Positions 1 through 9,260 of a DNA stretch of 64,000 nt are shown in pieces (position 1 is the first letter of the stretch; each line of letters opens with the position of its first letter). Both the position numbers and the translations under genes were made by a program. Below the pieces are notes generated by a model. The model saw only the letters and a list, made by a program, of their open reading frames with translations, was not told where the DNA came from and did no database searches. The DNA comes from Bog-473 sp963711065 (GTDB lineage Bacteria > Actinomycetota > Acidimicrobiia > Acidimicrobiales > RAAP-2): the NCBI GenBank assembly GCA_963711065.1, contig CAVQCO010000007.1:372001-436000 (forward strand), in the 5' to 3' direction.

Positions 1-11
1 GCCGGCTTGCC

Positions 12-1227
12 TCAGGTGGCGGACGGCTCGCCCCCGTCGGCGGAGAGCCGGGCCGCCCGGTCCTGGGCGACGGCGTCGTAGGTCTCGTAGTCCGACCCGG
101 TGTCGTCGGCGAACTCGAACTCCAACAGGCCGGCCGCGCCCCACCGCTCGCGCAGCCAGCCGGCGTTGGCGTCGAGCAGACCCAGTTTGCGGACGTTGGG
201 GACGAGCTTGGCGAAGAAGGCGCGGGCGAAGCCGCCCAGGAGGTTCGTCTTCATCTGCTGGGCGGCCTGCACGATGAACGGGAGGACGGCCTCGTCGGTC
301 GTGCCGAGCCGCTCCCACACCTCGGGGGTGGTCGACCGCGCCCGCTGGTTCAAGCGTGGCGTCGACCAGGAACTCCTGGCGCTCCTTCAGCTCCGTCTCG
401 CTCAGGTCGCCGTAGTACTCCGAGAGCGTCAGCACGCCGAAGGCGACGTGGCGGGCCTCGTCGGACATCACGTAGCGCAGGAGCTTCGTGAGCAGCGGCT
501 CGTTCGTGCGGCGCAGCATGTCGCCGAACGCGGCCAGCGCCAGCGACTCGATCACGATCTGCATCCCGAGGTACGCGATGTCCCAACGCGAGTCCTCGAG
601 CAGCGACCAGATCTGCGCCTTGAGGAACGGGCTCATCGGGTAGGCGTCGCCCAGCTTGGTGCGCAGGTACTTGGCGAAGACCTCCGTGTGGCGCGCCTCG
701 TCCATGGTCTGGGTCGACGCGTAGTACTTGGCGTCGATCCACGGCACGGTCTCGACGATCTTGGCGGCCGTCATCATCGCGCCCTGCTCCCCGTGCATGA
801 ACTGCGACAGGCTCGCCTTGAAGAACTCGATGCCGAGTTGCGAGTACTCCTTCTCCGTCCACGTGGCCATCGGCGACCCCGGGAGCGTGCCCGCGACCCG
901 CGCCACGGCGAGCATGGGGCTGTCCTGCTCGGCCACCAGGCGCTCGGGATCGACCTCGATCGACCAGTCGAGGTCCTTCACGCTGTTCCACTGCGACCCC
1001 ATGGCCTTGTTGTAGAGCGTCACCAGCTGCCCCCGGTCGCGCTCGTAGTCCCACAGGAACAGGCGCTCGGCGTCGTCGTGGATGACCTGGACGGCGGCCT
1101 CCATGTCGCGCCGGGCCGGCACCGGAGGGCTCACCTCGGCGACCCCCGGCACCGGAGGCGTCGTCTCGGACCCCGACACCGGAGGCGTCGTCTCGGACCC
1201 CGACACCGGAGGCGTCGTCTCGGACAT
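12..1227 (-). CDS. Ferritin-like diiron protein, frameshifted near 354
   Basis: A four-helix carboxylate-bridged diiron protein of about 404 residues once a frame change is bridged. The ligand set is visible: Glu147 (HGEQGA), EARH 177-180, Glu227 (IESL) and EARH 257-260, the E...ExxH...E...ExxH pattern of R2/AurF-like oxygenases and ferritin-like proteins. From the ATG at 1227 the frame is good down to about 355 (reads ...EFLVDAT), then the homologous-looking tail (LNQRARSTTPEVWERLG...) continues in another frame to the TGA at 12. Restoring one CG dinucleotide near 354-357 would rejoin them. The first 28 residues are a repeated SETTPPV peptide. It is the last gene of the acyl-CoA operon, 10 nt after the SDR. 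Substrate unknown; oxidation of a lipid intermediate is an inference. Confidence 0.75.
1151..1225. repeat. 27-bp tandem repeat, 2.8 copies, inside the diiron gene
   Basis: The unit ACCGGAGGCGTCGTCTCGG plus ACCCCGAC occurs at 1151-1177, 1178-1204 and partly at 1205-1225, with a degenerate copy at 1121-1150. It is in phase with the reading frame and encodes nine-residue SETTPPVSG repeats at the protein N-terminus, a likely disordered, length-variable tail. Confidence 0.9.
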
Positions 1228-1237
1228 GGTCTCGAGG

Positions 1238-2152
1238 CTACTTGCGCCGCCCGCCCATGTTGGCGTTGGGGGCCGCTTTGGCCACGAGGTCCGGCACGAC
1301 CTTGCCCAGCTCGGCCGGGTCCCAGCGGTCGCCCTTGTCGGCGCCCGGCCCCGCCACCCAGCCCTCCGCCACGCTGATGTGGTCGCCCTGCACGTTGAAG
1401 ACGCGTCCCGTGATGTCCTTGGACTCGGGGCTGCCGAGCCAGACGACGATCGGTGCGATGTTGGCCGGGTCGAAGGGGTCGAACTCCTCGGGCTTCTTCT
1501 CCGCCTGGGCCGCACCCATGCCGAGGTTCTCGGTCATGCGGGTCAGCGCGGCGGGGGCGATGGCGTTGACGGTCACGCCGTAGCGCCCGAGCTCCATGGC
1601 GGCGATCACGGTGAAGGCGGCGATCCCCGCCTTGGCGGCGCCGTAGTTGGTCTGGCCCACGTTCCCGTAAATGCCCGAGGGCGACGTCGTGTTGATGATG
1701 CGGGCGTCGTTCGTCTCGCCGGCCTTCGTCCGGTTGCGCCAATACTCGACGGCGTGGCGGGTCGGGGCGAACGTGCCGCGCAGGTGCACCCTGAGCACGG
1801 CATCCCACTCGTCGATCGTCATGTTGACCAGCATGCGGTCGCGCAGGATGCCGGCGTTGTTGACCAGGACGTCGATCGTCCCGAAGGTGTCGATGGCCGC
1901 CTGAATCAGGCGCCCCGCCCCCTCGTAGTCGGACACGTCGTCACCGTTGGCCACCGCCTCGCCGCCCATGCCCCGGATCTCGTCGACCACCTGCCCGGCG
2001 GGCCCGGCCGACGAGCCGGTGCCGTCCACCTCGGCCCCGAGGTCGTTGATCACCAGCTTGGCGCCCTGGCCGGCGAATTCGAGGGCGTGCTCGCGTCCGA
2101 TGCCCCGGCCCGCGCCGGTGATGACGACGACCCGTCCGTCACAGATTCCCAC
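1238..2152 (-). CDS. SDR-family NAD(P)-dependent oxidoreductase
   Basis: A classical short-chain dehydrogenase of 304 residues. The dinucleotide site TGAGRGIG is at residues 12-19, NNAG at 98-101, the catalytic Ser in the TTSPSG segment near 157, and YGAAK with Tyr170 and Lys174. The sequence resembles the 3-hydroxyacyl-CoA dehydrogenase type (multifunctional enzyme 2 N-domain), which fits oxidation of a 3-hydroxyacyl-CoA in a beta-oxidation-like pathway. The GTG start at 2152 is supported by an AAAGGAG ribosome-binding site about 8 nt upstream. It follows the acyl-CoA synthetase gene by 15 nt and precedes the diiron gene by 10 nt. The exact substrate cannot be read from the sequence. Confidence 0.9.
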   Translation of the reverse strand: MGICDGRVVVITGAGRGIGREHALEFAGQGAKLVINDLGAEVDGTGSSAGPAGQVVDEIRGMGGEAVANGDDVSDYEGAGRLIQAAIDTFGTIDVLVNNAGILRDRMLVNMTIDEWDAVLRVHLRGTFAPTRHAVEYWRNRTKAGETNDARIINTTSPSGIYGNVGQTNYGAAKAGIAAFTVIAAMELGRYGVTVNAIAPAALTRMTENLGMGAAQAEKKPEEFDPFDPANIAPIVVWLGSPESKDITGRVFNVQGDHISVAEGWVAGPGADKGDRWDPAELGKVVPDLVAKAAPNANMGGRRK

Positions 2153-2167
2153 GTTCAGCTCCTTTGG

Positions 2168-3742
2168 TCATGGTCGGCGGCTCGACTCCGCCCGGTACTG
2201 CTCCCGCAGCTTCCTCTTGAAGATCTTCCCAGTATCCTCCCGCGGCAGCTCGGACACGAAGTCGACGCTCCGGGGGCACTTGAAGTGGGCCAGGCGCTCC
2301 CGGCAGAACGCCATGAGCTCGTCCGCCAGCCCGTCGTCCGGGACCACGCCCCCGGCAGGCTGCACGACCGCCTTGACGACCTCGCCCCATTCCTCGTCGG
2401 GCACGCCGATGGTGGCGACGTCGCCCACCGCGGGGTGCTCGAGCAGCACGGCGTCCACCTCGGCCGGGTAGATGTTGACGCCGCCCGAGATGATGAGGTT
2501 GGCCGTGCGGTCCGTCAGGTACAGGTAGCCCTCGTCGTCCATGTAGCCCATGTCGCCCAGCGTGAAGTAGTCGTCCCGGAACGCGTCGGCCGTCTTCTCG
2601 GCGTCGTGGTAGTAGTCGAACTTGGTGGCGGCGGGTGCCTGGAGGAAGACGAGGCCGACCTCGCCCCGCGGCAGCTCGGTGCCGGCGTCGTCGGCCACCT
2701 TGACCAGGCCCGGCACCATGGGCCGCCCGACGGTGCCGGGGTGCGCCAGCCAGGTCGTGGAGTCCACCAGGGTGCCCAGCCCCTCGGTCGCGGCGTAGTA
2801 CTCGACGACGACGGGACCGAGCCATTCGATCAGGCGCTGCTTCACCGGGACCGGGCACGGCGCCGCGCCGTGGATGACGAAGCGCAGTGACGAGGTGTCG
2901 AAGCGCTCCCGCTCCTCGGCCGGCAGGGCGAGGAGGCGATGGAACATCGTCGGCACCATGTGCGTGTGCGTGATCCCGTGCCGCTCCACCAGGCGCAGCG
3001 CGTCGACGGCGTCCCAGTGGTCCATGATCACGATCGGCACGCCGTAGAGGAAGGGCACCGCCACCGAGAAGGCGAGCGGGGCGGCGTGGTACAGCGGACC
3101 CGTCAGGAGGTGGGCGTCGGTGCTCGTGAACCACTCCTCGTCGTAGCCGCAGAAGTTGACGGTGGCGAGCGCGCTGACCGCTGCGCTGGAGCGGTGCACC
3201 CCTTTGGGCCGGCCCGTCGTCCCCGACGTGTAGAGCATCTGGGTGCCGATCAGCGGGTCCTCGATGTCGGCGCCGTCCTCGGCGGCGACCACGGCGTGGT
3301 ACATCTCGAAGCCCGGCAGGTAGCCGCCCGTGTTGATCTTCACCAGGTGCGGCCCGCCTGCCGCCGCCGCCTCGACGACACTCTCACCCAGATCGCCCGA
3401 GCAGATGAACGCCTTGGCCTCGCAGTCCTCCACGATGTAGCCCGCCTCCGGGCCGGTGAGGTGCCAGTTGATGGGCGTGAAGCGCAGGCCGACGCGCTGC
3501 GCCGCGTAGAGGACCTCGAGGAACTCGGGCCGGTTGGTGCACATCACCGCGACGGAATCACCCGCCTCCAGCCCCCGGGCGCGCAGCGCCCGGCCGAGCC
3601 GGTTGACGTTGGCGTTGAGGTCCTCGTAGCTGCGGTCGCCCTGGGGGGTGGCCAGCGCCAGGCGGTCGGGGATGCGCCGGGCCCACCAGGCGTGCAGCAT
3701 GCCCAGGGCGGCCGCCTCGCGCCTGTCGTCGGGGACGCTCAC
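2168..3742 (-). CDS. Acyl-CoA synthetase (AMP-dependent)
   Basis: An ANL-superfamily adenylating enzyme of 524 residues that activates a carboxylic acid to its CoA thioester. The P-loop-like motif YTSGTTGRPKGV, the YYAATEG motif and the C-terminal Lys-containing segment (EDTGKIFKRKLR) are all present, so it appears complete. The GTG start at 3742 overlaps the TGA of the upstream DUF35 gene (GTGA), showing translational coupling; it leaves the normal N-terminus (LHAWWARRIPDRLAL). Context with acyl-CoA dehydrogenase, thiolase-like and SDR genes places it at the entry of a fatty acid or steroid side-chain degradation route. FadD-like by family; substrate undetermined. Confidence 0.9.
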   Translation of the reverse strand: MSVPDDRREAAALGMLHAWWARRIPDRLALATPQGDRSYEDLNANVNRLGRALRARGLEAGDSVAVMCTNRPEFLEVLYAAQRVGLRFTPINWHLTGPEAGYIVEDCEAKAFICSGDLGESVVEAAAAGGPHLVKINTGGYLPGFEMYHAVVAAEDGADIEDPLIGTQMLYTSGTTGRPKGVHRSSAAVSALATVNFCGYDEEWFTSTDAHLLTGPLYHAAPLAFSVAVPFLYGVPIVIMDHWDAVDALRLVERHGITHTHMVPTMFHRLLALPAEERERFDTSSLRFVIHGAAPCPVPVKQRLIEWLGPVVVEYYAATEGLGTLVDSTTWLAHPGTVGRPMVPGLVKVADDAGTELPRGEVGLVFLQAPAATKFDYYHDAEKTADAFRDDYFTLGDMGYMDDEGYLYLTDRTANLIISGGVNIYPAEVDAVLLEHPAVGDVATIGVPDEEWGEVVKAVVQPAGGVVPDDGLADELMAFCRERLAHFKCPRSVDFVSELPREDTGKIFKRKLREQYRAESSRRP

Positions 3743-4191
3743 GGCGCCGCGCCCGGTGCCGGGCAGAAGAGCGGCAGCTGCCGCCCGTCGGTCAGGGGCT
3801 CCCAGGTCACCGTCACGGCCATGCCGCTGTGCACCTCCTCGGGCGGGCAGCCGACGATGTTCGTCAGCAGGCGCACGCCCTCCTCCAGGTCGACCAGTGC
3901 CACACAGTAGGGCTCGCCCCCGGAGAAGGTGGTCCCGGCCGCGGCGGGCCGGTGCTCCACCACGGCGGCGTACACGGTGGCCCGGCCACTGGCCGTGCGC
4001 CACTCGAGTGCCGCCCGGGGGGAGGAGCAGCGCGGGCAGAACGAGCGCGGATAGAAGATGCCCCGATCGCACCCGGTGCACCACTGCACCAGCAAACGGC
4101 CCTCGCGGGTGGCCTCCCAGAAGGGACCGCTCTCCGCCCCGACGGGGGGCTCGAAGCGGGCCGGCGCGTCGCCGGTGGTGGTGGCGCTCAC
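3739..4191 (-). CDS. DUF35 OB-fold/zinc-ribbon protein (acyl-CoA-associated)
   Basis: A 150-residue protein with the rubredoxin-like zinc ribbon CTGCDRGIFYPRSFCPRC near residues 38-55, then an OB-fold (WRTASGRATVYAAVVEH onward). DUF35 proteins act as partners of thiolase-like enzymes: in actinobacterial steroid side-chain degradation the DUF35 part of ChsH2 binds the Ltp2 aldolase. Here it sits between the thiolase-like gene and the acyl-CoA synthetase, overlapping both by 4 nt (GTGA at each junction), which supports a stoichiometric complex with the thiolase-like protein. It lacks the MaoC hydratase half found in ChsH2. Confidence 0.9.
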   Translation of the reverse strand: MSATTTGDAPARFEPPVGAESGPFWEATREGRLLVQWCTGCDRGIFYPRSFCPRCSSPRAALEWRTASGRATVYAAVVEHRPAAAGTTFSGGEPYCVALVDLEEGVRLLTNIVGCPPEEVHSGMAVTVTWEPLTDGRQLPLFCPAPGAAP

Positions 4192-5363
4192 AGGGTCGCC
4201 TCCGTGCCGAGCACGGCCGTCGACATCACCGAGAGCAGCATCCCGGACCCGTGGGCCACGGCGACGGTGGCGTCGGGCACCTGGCGCGGCCCGCACTCGC
4301 CCCGCAGCTGCCGGGTCGCCTCGGTGAGGAGGAACATGCCGTACATGCCGGGGTGGGTGAACGACAGCCCGCCGCCGTTCGTGTTCATGGCGAGGGGGCC
4401 GCGCCCCGGGCCGAGCGTGCCCTCGGCGGCGAAGGGGCCGCCGTCGCCCTTCGGGCAGAAGCCGAGGTCCTCCAGGTGCAGGAGTGCGGTGATGGTGAAG
4501 CTGTCGTAGCCCATCAGCACGTCCACGTCCTCGGGTCCCAGGCCGGCCATGGCGAACGCGTTGGCGCCCGACACGACGCCGGGCGTCGTCGTGAGGTCCG
4601 GCATCTGGGTGATCCCCATGTGATCGGTGCACGTGGCGGCCCCCAGCACGTAGACCGGGGGTTTGGCGAGCGAGCGGGCCCGCTCGGCGCTCGTCATCAC
4701 GAAGGCGCCGGCGCCGTCGGTGACCAGGCAGCAGTCGAGCAGGTGCAGCGGGCTCACCTGCAGCGGCGAGGCCAGGACGTCGGCGACGGTGAGCGGGTCC
4801 TGGTAGCGGGCCCGGGGGTTGAGGGTGGCCCACTCGCGGGTGCTGACGGCGATCTGGGCCAGCTGCTCGGAGGTCGTGCCGAACTCGTGCATGTGGCGGG
4901 CGGCGGCCAGCGCGTACGGGCCCATGGGCATGCGCAGGCCGTACGGCACGTCCCACTCGACCGCGGGGTTGTCGCCGGCCGGACCGCGGCGTAACCCCCG
5001 GCGCCCCCCGGCCCTGTCGCGGCGGGGCGTGGAGGCGTAGACGCTCACCACCACGTCGCACAGGCCGGCGGCGATGGCGGCGGCGGCGTGCTCGACGTGC
5101 ACTTCGTAGCTCGAGCCCCCGGTCATGGTGGACTCGGTGAAGGTGGGGTGGAGGCCGAGGTACTCGGCCAGGCCGACGGCCGACTCGGCGTGGCAGACGC
5201 CGTCGACGTCACCCAGGCCGAGGCCGGCGTCGTCCAGCGCGTCGAGGATCATGGCCACCTCGAGCTCACGGCCCGAGCGGTCGAGCTCCCCGGTGGGGGA
5301 GACGTCGTCGGCGACGCCGACGATGGCCGCGGCGCCGCGCAACGTCCGATCCACCCTGCCCAT
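4188..5363 (-). CDS. Thiolase-like lipid-transfer protein (SCPx/Ltp2 type)
   Basis: A 391-residue member of the thiolase superfamily most like the SCPx/Ltp group. The fold markers MNTNGGGLSFTHPGMYGM and AHGSGM are present. Where true thiolases carry the nucleophilic Cys (CASG), this protein has GGSSYEVH, so a thiolytic mechanism is unlikely and a retro-aldolase like Ltp2 is plausible. The ATG at 5363 is 47 nt after the acyl-CoA dehydrogenase stop. Its TGA overlaps the GTG of the DUF35 gene, its expected partner. Family placement is firm; the reaction is inferred. Confidence 0.85.
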   Translation of the reverse strand: MGRVDRTLRGAAAIVGVADDVSPTGELDRSGRELEVAMILDALDDAGLGLGDVDGVCHAESAVGLAEYLGLHPTFTESTMTGGSSYEVHVEHAAAAIAAGLCDVVVSVYASTPRRDRAGGRRGLRRGPAGDNPAVEWDVPYGLRMPMGPYALAAARHMHEFGTTSEQLAQIAVSTREWATLNPRARYQDPLTVADVLASPLQVSPLHLLDCCLVTDGAGAFVMTSAERARSLAKPPVYVLGAATCTDHMGITQMPDLTTTPGVVSGANAFAMAGLGPEDVDVLMGYDSFTITALLHLEDLGFCPKGDGGPFAAEGTLGPGRGPLAMNTNGGGLSFTHPGMYGMFLLTEATRQLRGECGPRQVPDATVAVAHGSGMLLSVMSTAVLGTEATL

Positions 5364-5410
5364 GCCCCGACGACCCCCCGGTTCCGACCCGATCCCTGCC
5401 GTACGGCCGG

Positions 5411-6769
5411 CTACGCGTTCTTGGGCAGCTCGGAGAAGGGTGTCACCCGGTCGTTGTTGGGCTCCTTGGGCAGGCCCAGCACGCGTTCTCCGATGATGTT
5501 GCGCTGGACCTGGTCGGTACCTCCGTAGATCGGGGGCGCCTGGGCGAACAGCGCCATCTCGGTGATGCCGCCCGCGAAGGGGTCTCCGGTGGCGTGCTTG
5601 AGCGCCGCCTTGTCGTCGCTGTCGTAGGCGTGGAGCATGCCGGAGGGACCCGAGATGCGCAGGCCCAGATCCCGGGTGAGCCGGACGATCTGGCTCATGG
5701 AGAGCTTGGCCACGTTGGGCATGCCCGGGATGTCGGCGCCCTGCTCCTTGACCGCCTTCATGCGCAGCCCGTTGAAACGGCCGATCTCGCCGAGCGTGTA
5801 CAGGCGGGCCAGGTCCTGGCGGATCCCTGCGTCGCGGTTGACGCCGCGGGACTGGGCCAGGCCGATCAGGAGGCCCGCCCCGCCGCGCATGGCACCCAGC
5901 GCGCCGCCGGGCTGCTGGGTCCTGCCGTCGGACTTGGCGTCCGGGCCGGCGACCGCCGGGGGGGCGACCACGTCGCCCACCCGCTTGCTCAGGAACCCCA
6001 TCACCGTCCCGGGCTGGGCCAGGCCGCCCCCGGCCGCGCTGCCACCGCCCGAGCCCAGGCCCGCCCGCTCGTTCATGAGCGTCGTGTTGGCCGCGGCCCA
6101 CCCGTTGTTCAGGCCGCCGACGAGGGCCGACTCGGCCACCCGCGCGTCGGTGATGAAGACCTCGTTGAAGAGGGCGTGCCCGGTCATCTCTTTGAGCGGG
6201 CGCACGTCGACGCCGTCCTGGAGCATCTCGAACGCGAAGTAGGAGATGCCCTGGTGCTTGGGGACCTCGGGGTCCGTGCGGGCGAGCAGCATGCCGAGGT
6301 CGGCGTACTGGCCACCCGACGTCCACACCTTCTGGCCGTTGACCACCCACTCGTCACCGTCCCTGACCGCGCGGGTCTGCAGGCCGGCCAGGTCCGAGCC
6401 CGCCTGCGGCTCGCTGAAGAGCTGGCACCAGGCCTTCTGGCCGGTGACGATGTCGCGCACGTAGTGGTCGATCTGCTCCTGGGTGCCGTGGGCGGCGATC
6501 GTCGGGGCGGCCAGGAGGAGACCCAGCCCGGCCGGGGGGCCCAACGCGCCGAACTTGGTGACCTCCTGTTGGACCAGGACGGTGTCGGAGCGGGCCATGC
6601 CCTTGCCGTAGGCGTTTTGGGGCAGCCCGGGTGCCGCCCAGCCGGCGAGCCCCAGCCGCTCCCACCATTGGGCGACCGTGAGGTCCGGGTCCCAGTTGTC
6701 GTTGAGCCAGGCACGGAGGTCGCTGAGCAGCTCCTCGGTGCCGGTCGTCTCGGTCGCAGTGTCGGTCAC
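5411..6769 (-). CDS. Acyl-CoA dehydrogenase
   Basis: An FAD-dependent acyl-CoA dehydrogenase of 452 residues. It shows the flavin/substrate motif CQLFSEPQAGSDLAG, KVWTSG, and the C-terminal IYGGTDQVQRNIIGERVLGL that closes the FAD site. It is longer than the usual 380-400 residues because of a Gly/Pro-rich insert after NERAGLG (about residues 240-290). It heads the six-gene minus-strand operon ending at 12 and would introduce the double bond at the start of each degradation round. Similar to mycobacterial FadE enzymes; no specific FadE number is assigned. Confidence 0.92.
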   Translation of the reverse strand: MTDTATETTGTEELLSDLRAWLNDNWDPDLTVAQWWERLGLAGWAAPGLPQNAYGKGMARSDTVLVQQEVTKFGALGPPAGLGLLLAAPTIAAHGTQEQIDHYVRDIVTGQKAWCQLFSEPQAGSDLAGLQTRAVRDGDEWVVNGQKVWTSGGQYADLGMLLARTDPEVPKHQGISYFAFEMLQDGVDVRPLKEMTGHALFNEVFITDARVAESALVGGLNNGWAAANTTLMNERAGLGSGGGSAAGGGLAQPGTVMGFLSKRVGDVVAPPAVAGPDAKSDGRTQQPGGALGAMRGGAGLLIGLAQSRGVNRDAGIRQDLARLYTLGEIGRFNGLRMKAVKEQGADIPGMPNVAKLSMSQIVRLTRDLGLRISGPSGMLHAYDSDDKAALKHATGDPFAGGITEMALFAQAPPIYGGTDQVQRNIIGERVLGLPKEPNNDRVTPFSELPKNA

Positions 6770-6835
6770 GTCGCGAAGTTACCGTTCGCGTCCCGCAACG
6801 GGCGACTCGGCTCGAACATGGGTAGCGTCGGGCGG

Positions 6836-7975
6836 ATGCAAGACGACCGGCTCAACGCGGCGTTCGACGCTTGGCTGCAGGCACAGACGGCGGCGCTCGA
6901 CGTCGTGCGGCAGGCGACCGAGGTGCCCGAAACCGACCTCGACCTGGCCGAGGGCTACCGGTGGGTGACCCGGCTCGCCACCCTCGCCCTCGAGTGGATC
7001 GTCGAGAAGTCCGACCCGCTGCACCCGCAGCTGTTCACGCTCCAGGACGAGTACCGCAAGCTCCTGGTCGACAACCCGGACGTGCACTACACGTTCTGCG
7101 TCCTCGACGACTCGCACTCGTACCGCCTCCTCGGGTACCGCGGCGAGTGCGCCTACCTCGGCATGACGTTCGGCACGGCATTCGGCCAGGGCCAGGTCGG
7201 TGGGCGCACGGGCACGCAGACCCAGACCCACATCGACGAGTTCGAGCTCGGGCCGAACGGCGAGGTCGACGTTCTCATCGCCCCGGCGTCGGCCATGCCA
7301 GACCCGAGGCCGCGCAACTCGGTCGTCCTCGAGCCGGGCACGGCGCAGCTGGCCATCCGCGAGACCTACTTCCGCAAGTCGCCCGAGCGCTTCGCGCGCC
7401 TGCGGGTCGAGCTCGTGCCCGAGCCCGGCGAGGTGGTCCCGCCGCCCCTGCTCTCCATCGACGAGCTGGCCTCCAAGCTCGAACTCGCCGCCATGTTCCT
7501 CACGTTCGTCGGCAAGACGGCCCCGCAGATGTGGCGGGACGCGGCCCCGAACATGAACTCCTTCGGGGGTCAGTCCGGCGCCTCGCACGTGGCGGCGCAG
7601 GAGGACGAGGTGCGCACGCACACCAACGCGGAGATGACCTACCACGGGGGGCGCTTCCGCCTGGAGCCGGGCGAGGCCCTGGTGGTGACCGTGCACGAAC
7701 CGGACAAGCCGTTCCTGTACTGGGGGCTCACCCTGACCTCGCCCTGGATGGAGAGCTTCGACTACCGCTACGCGACCACCGCGTTGAACAACGAGACCGC
7801 GTCGCGCTCGCCCGACGGCTCCTGGCGCATGGTGATCGCCCCGAGCGATCCCGGCGTCGAGAACTGGCTCGACACGGGCGGGCGGCTCGAGGGCTACATG
7901 CTGGTGCGCTGGGTCCTCGCCGACGGCCCGCCGCACCCGACGGCCGAGGTCGTGCCCGTCGCCAGCCTGCGCTGA
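6836..7975 (+). CDS. DUF1214 domain-containing protein
   Basis: A cytoplasmic protein of 379 residues without signal peptide or membrane segment. The N-terminal part (EGYRWVTRLATLALEW) and the C-terminal beta-rich part (EPGEALVVTVHEPDKPFLYW; DGSWRMVIAPSDPGVENWLDT) match the DUF1214 pattern as I recall it; the biochemical role of the family is not established. It is divergent from the acyl-CoA operon with 66 bp between starts, and such genes are common in fatty acid/sterol catabolic clusters. An ATG at 6818 in the same frame is an alternative start. It converges on the sulfotransferase gene with a 5-bp gap. Confidence 0.8.
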   Translation: MQDDRLNAAFDAWLQAQTAALDVVRQATEVPETDLDLAEGYRWVTRLATLALEWIVEKSDPLHPQLFTLQDEYRKLLVDNPDVHYTFCVLDDSHSYRLLGYRGECAYLGMTFGTAFGQGQVGGRTGTQTQTHIDEFELGPNGEVDVLIAPASAMPDPRPRNSVVLEPGTAQLAIRETYFRKSPERFARLRVELVPEPGEVVPPPLLSIDELASKLELAAMFLTFVGKTAPQMWRDAAPNMNSFGGQSGASHVAAQEDEVRTHTNAEMTYHGGRFRLEPGEALVVTVHEPDKPFLYWGLTLTSPWMESFDYRYATTALNNETASRSPDGSWRMVIAPSDPGVENWLDTGGRLEGYMLVRWVLADGPPHPTAEVVPVASLR

Positions 7976-7980
7976 GCCCC

Positions 7981-9210
7981 TCAGACCTCCGAGGGCACGC
8001 CGAAACGCTCCTGGTAGGGCGCGACCAGCGCGCGGTGGGTGGCCAGGTCCAGCCCGGTGTCGGCGAAGGAGTAGTCGTGGCCGCCGGCGCGGCCGGTGTG
8101 GCGGGCGGCGAGGTAGGCCTCGAGCGCGCTTCGGAACGCGGGCGTGAGCGGAAGGTCCCACCCGGCGTAGAGCCGTTCGATCACGCCGACGGGGTCTGCG
8201 ACCAGGTCCTTGTAGACCACGTCGGCGACCTGGTCCACCGGGATGGCGCCGGCGTCGCGCTCGGCCGTGACGTGGTCCATCTGCATCTCGAGCCCCATGG
8301 CCATGAACTCCACCAGGATCGAATGGTCCACGTGGTCGGAGTGCATGTAGTGCAGCGTGGCCATGAGGTCGGCCAGGGACCCGATGACGCGCAACGGGTC
8401 ACGATGGGTGATCACCACCCGGGCGTCGGGGTAGGTCGAGAAGACCAGGGGCAGGGCGGAAAGGTGGGAGGGCGCCTTGACGACCCAGCGCGTGGTGGGC
8501 CGCTCGGCCACCCACTGCAGCGTCTGCAGATGGCGCCTGTGCCAGTCGTAGATCGCTGCCTGGTCCTGCTCGCTGCGCCACACCGTGTACTCGGCCACGT
8601 TGTAGAGCCCGGTGTACATGTCGCTCGAGAATTGGTGGGCGAACGCGAAGATGCACTCGGTCGGGAGGCGCCCGCCGTTCTCGTGCATGGCGGTGAAGGC
8701 CGGCACGATCTCGTCCATCAGCTTGATCTCGTCGTCGCAGACGTCGCCCGAGGCATCCTCGTAGGGGACGGAGTGCAGCAGCTCCCACAGCAGCGGCGGG
8801 CGGTTGTCGGGGTCGCAGGCGAGCAGTTCGTGCAGCAGGGTGGTCCCGGAGCGACCGAGGCCGGTCACGACGATGGGCGCCTCCACCGGCTGGCGCAGGA
8901 CGGCCGGCTCCTTCTTCCACAGCCCCACCATGCGCAGGCGGTTCTGCAGGATCAGCTGCACCTCGCCACGGGTGCGCAGCCGGCCGGGGAGGTGGAGGCG
9001 GGCCTCGGTGTCGAGGGAGGCGCAGAGGCGGCGGAACGGCTCCTCCCACCAGGCGTCGCCGAAGTCGTCGAGGCCGGTCGTCGCGATGGCGGCGGCGCGG
9101 AGGTCCTCCGGCTGCAGCGAGACCAGCGAGCGCCCGTCGTCGCCCAGTCCCCGGCCGAGCGAGACCATCTTGTCCGCCCAGGGGCTGCGCGGTGGCGGGG
9201 TCCAGGGCAC
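7981..9210 (-). CDS. Sulfotransferase family protein
   Basis: A 409-residue PAPS-dependent sulfotransferase-like protein. The 5'-phosphosulfate loop VTGLGRSGTTLLHELL lies near residues 111-126 and a 3'-phosphate-binding Arg/Ser segment is seen at VVITHRDPLRVIGS. Downstream DYSF resembles the C-terminus of the Sulfotransfer_3 group common in actinobacteria. The GTG at 9210 gives a 14-residue extension before the in-frame ATG at 9168; either could be the start. Acceptor unknown. Neighbouring lipid genes suggest a lipid or sterol acceptor, which is inference only. Confidence 0.85.
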   Translation of the reverse strand: MPWTPPPRSPWADKMVSLGRGLGDDGRSLVSLQPEDLRAAAIATTGLDDFGDAWWEEPFRRLCASLDTEARLHLPGRLRTRGEVQLILQNRLRMVGLWKKEPAVLRQPVEAPIVVTGLGRSGTTLLHELLACDPDNRPPLLWELLHSVPYEDASGDVCDDEIKLMDEIVPAFTAMHENGGRLPTECIFAFAHQFSSDMYTGLYNVAEYTVWRSEQDQAAIYDWHRRHLQTLQWVAERPTTRWVVKAPSHLSALPLVFSTYPDARVVITHRDPLRVIGSLADLMATLHYMHSDHVDHSILVEFMAMGLEMQMDHVTAERDAGAIPVDQVADVVYKDLVADPVGVIERLYAGWDLPLTPAFRSALEAYLAARHTGRAGGHDYSFADTGLDLATHRALVAPYQERFGVPSEV

Positions 9211-9260
9211 GGGGCGTCACCGTACCCGCAACGGTGGAGGCCACGAGTGAGAATGGCCCC

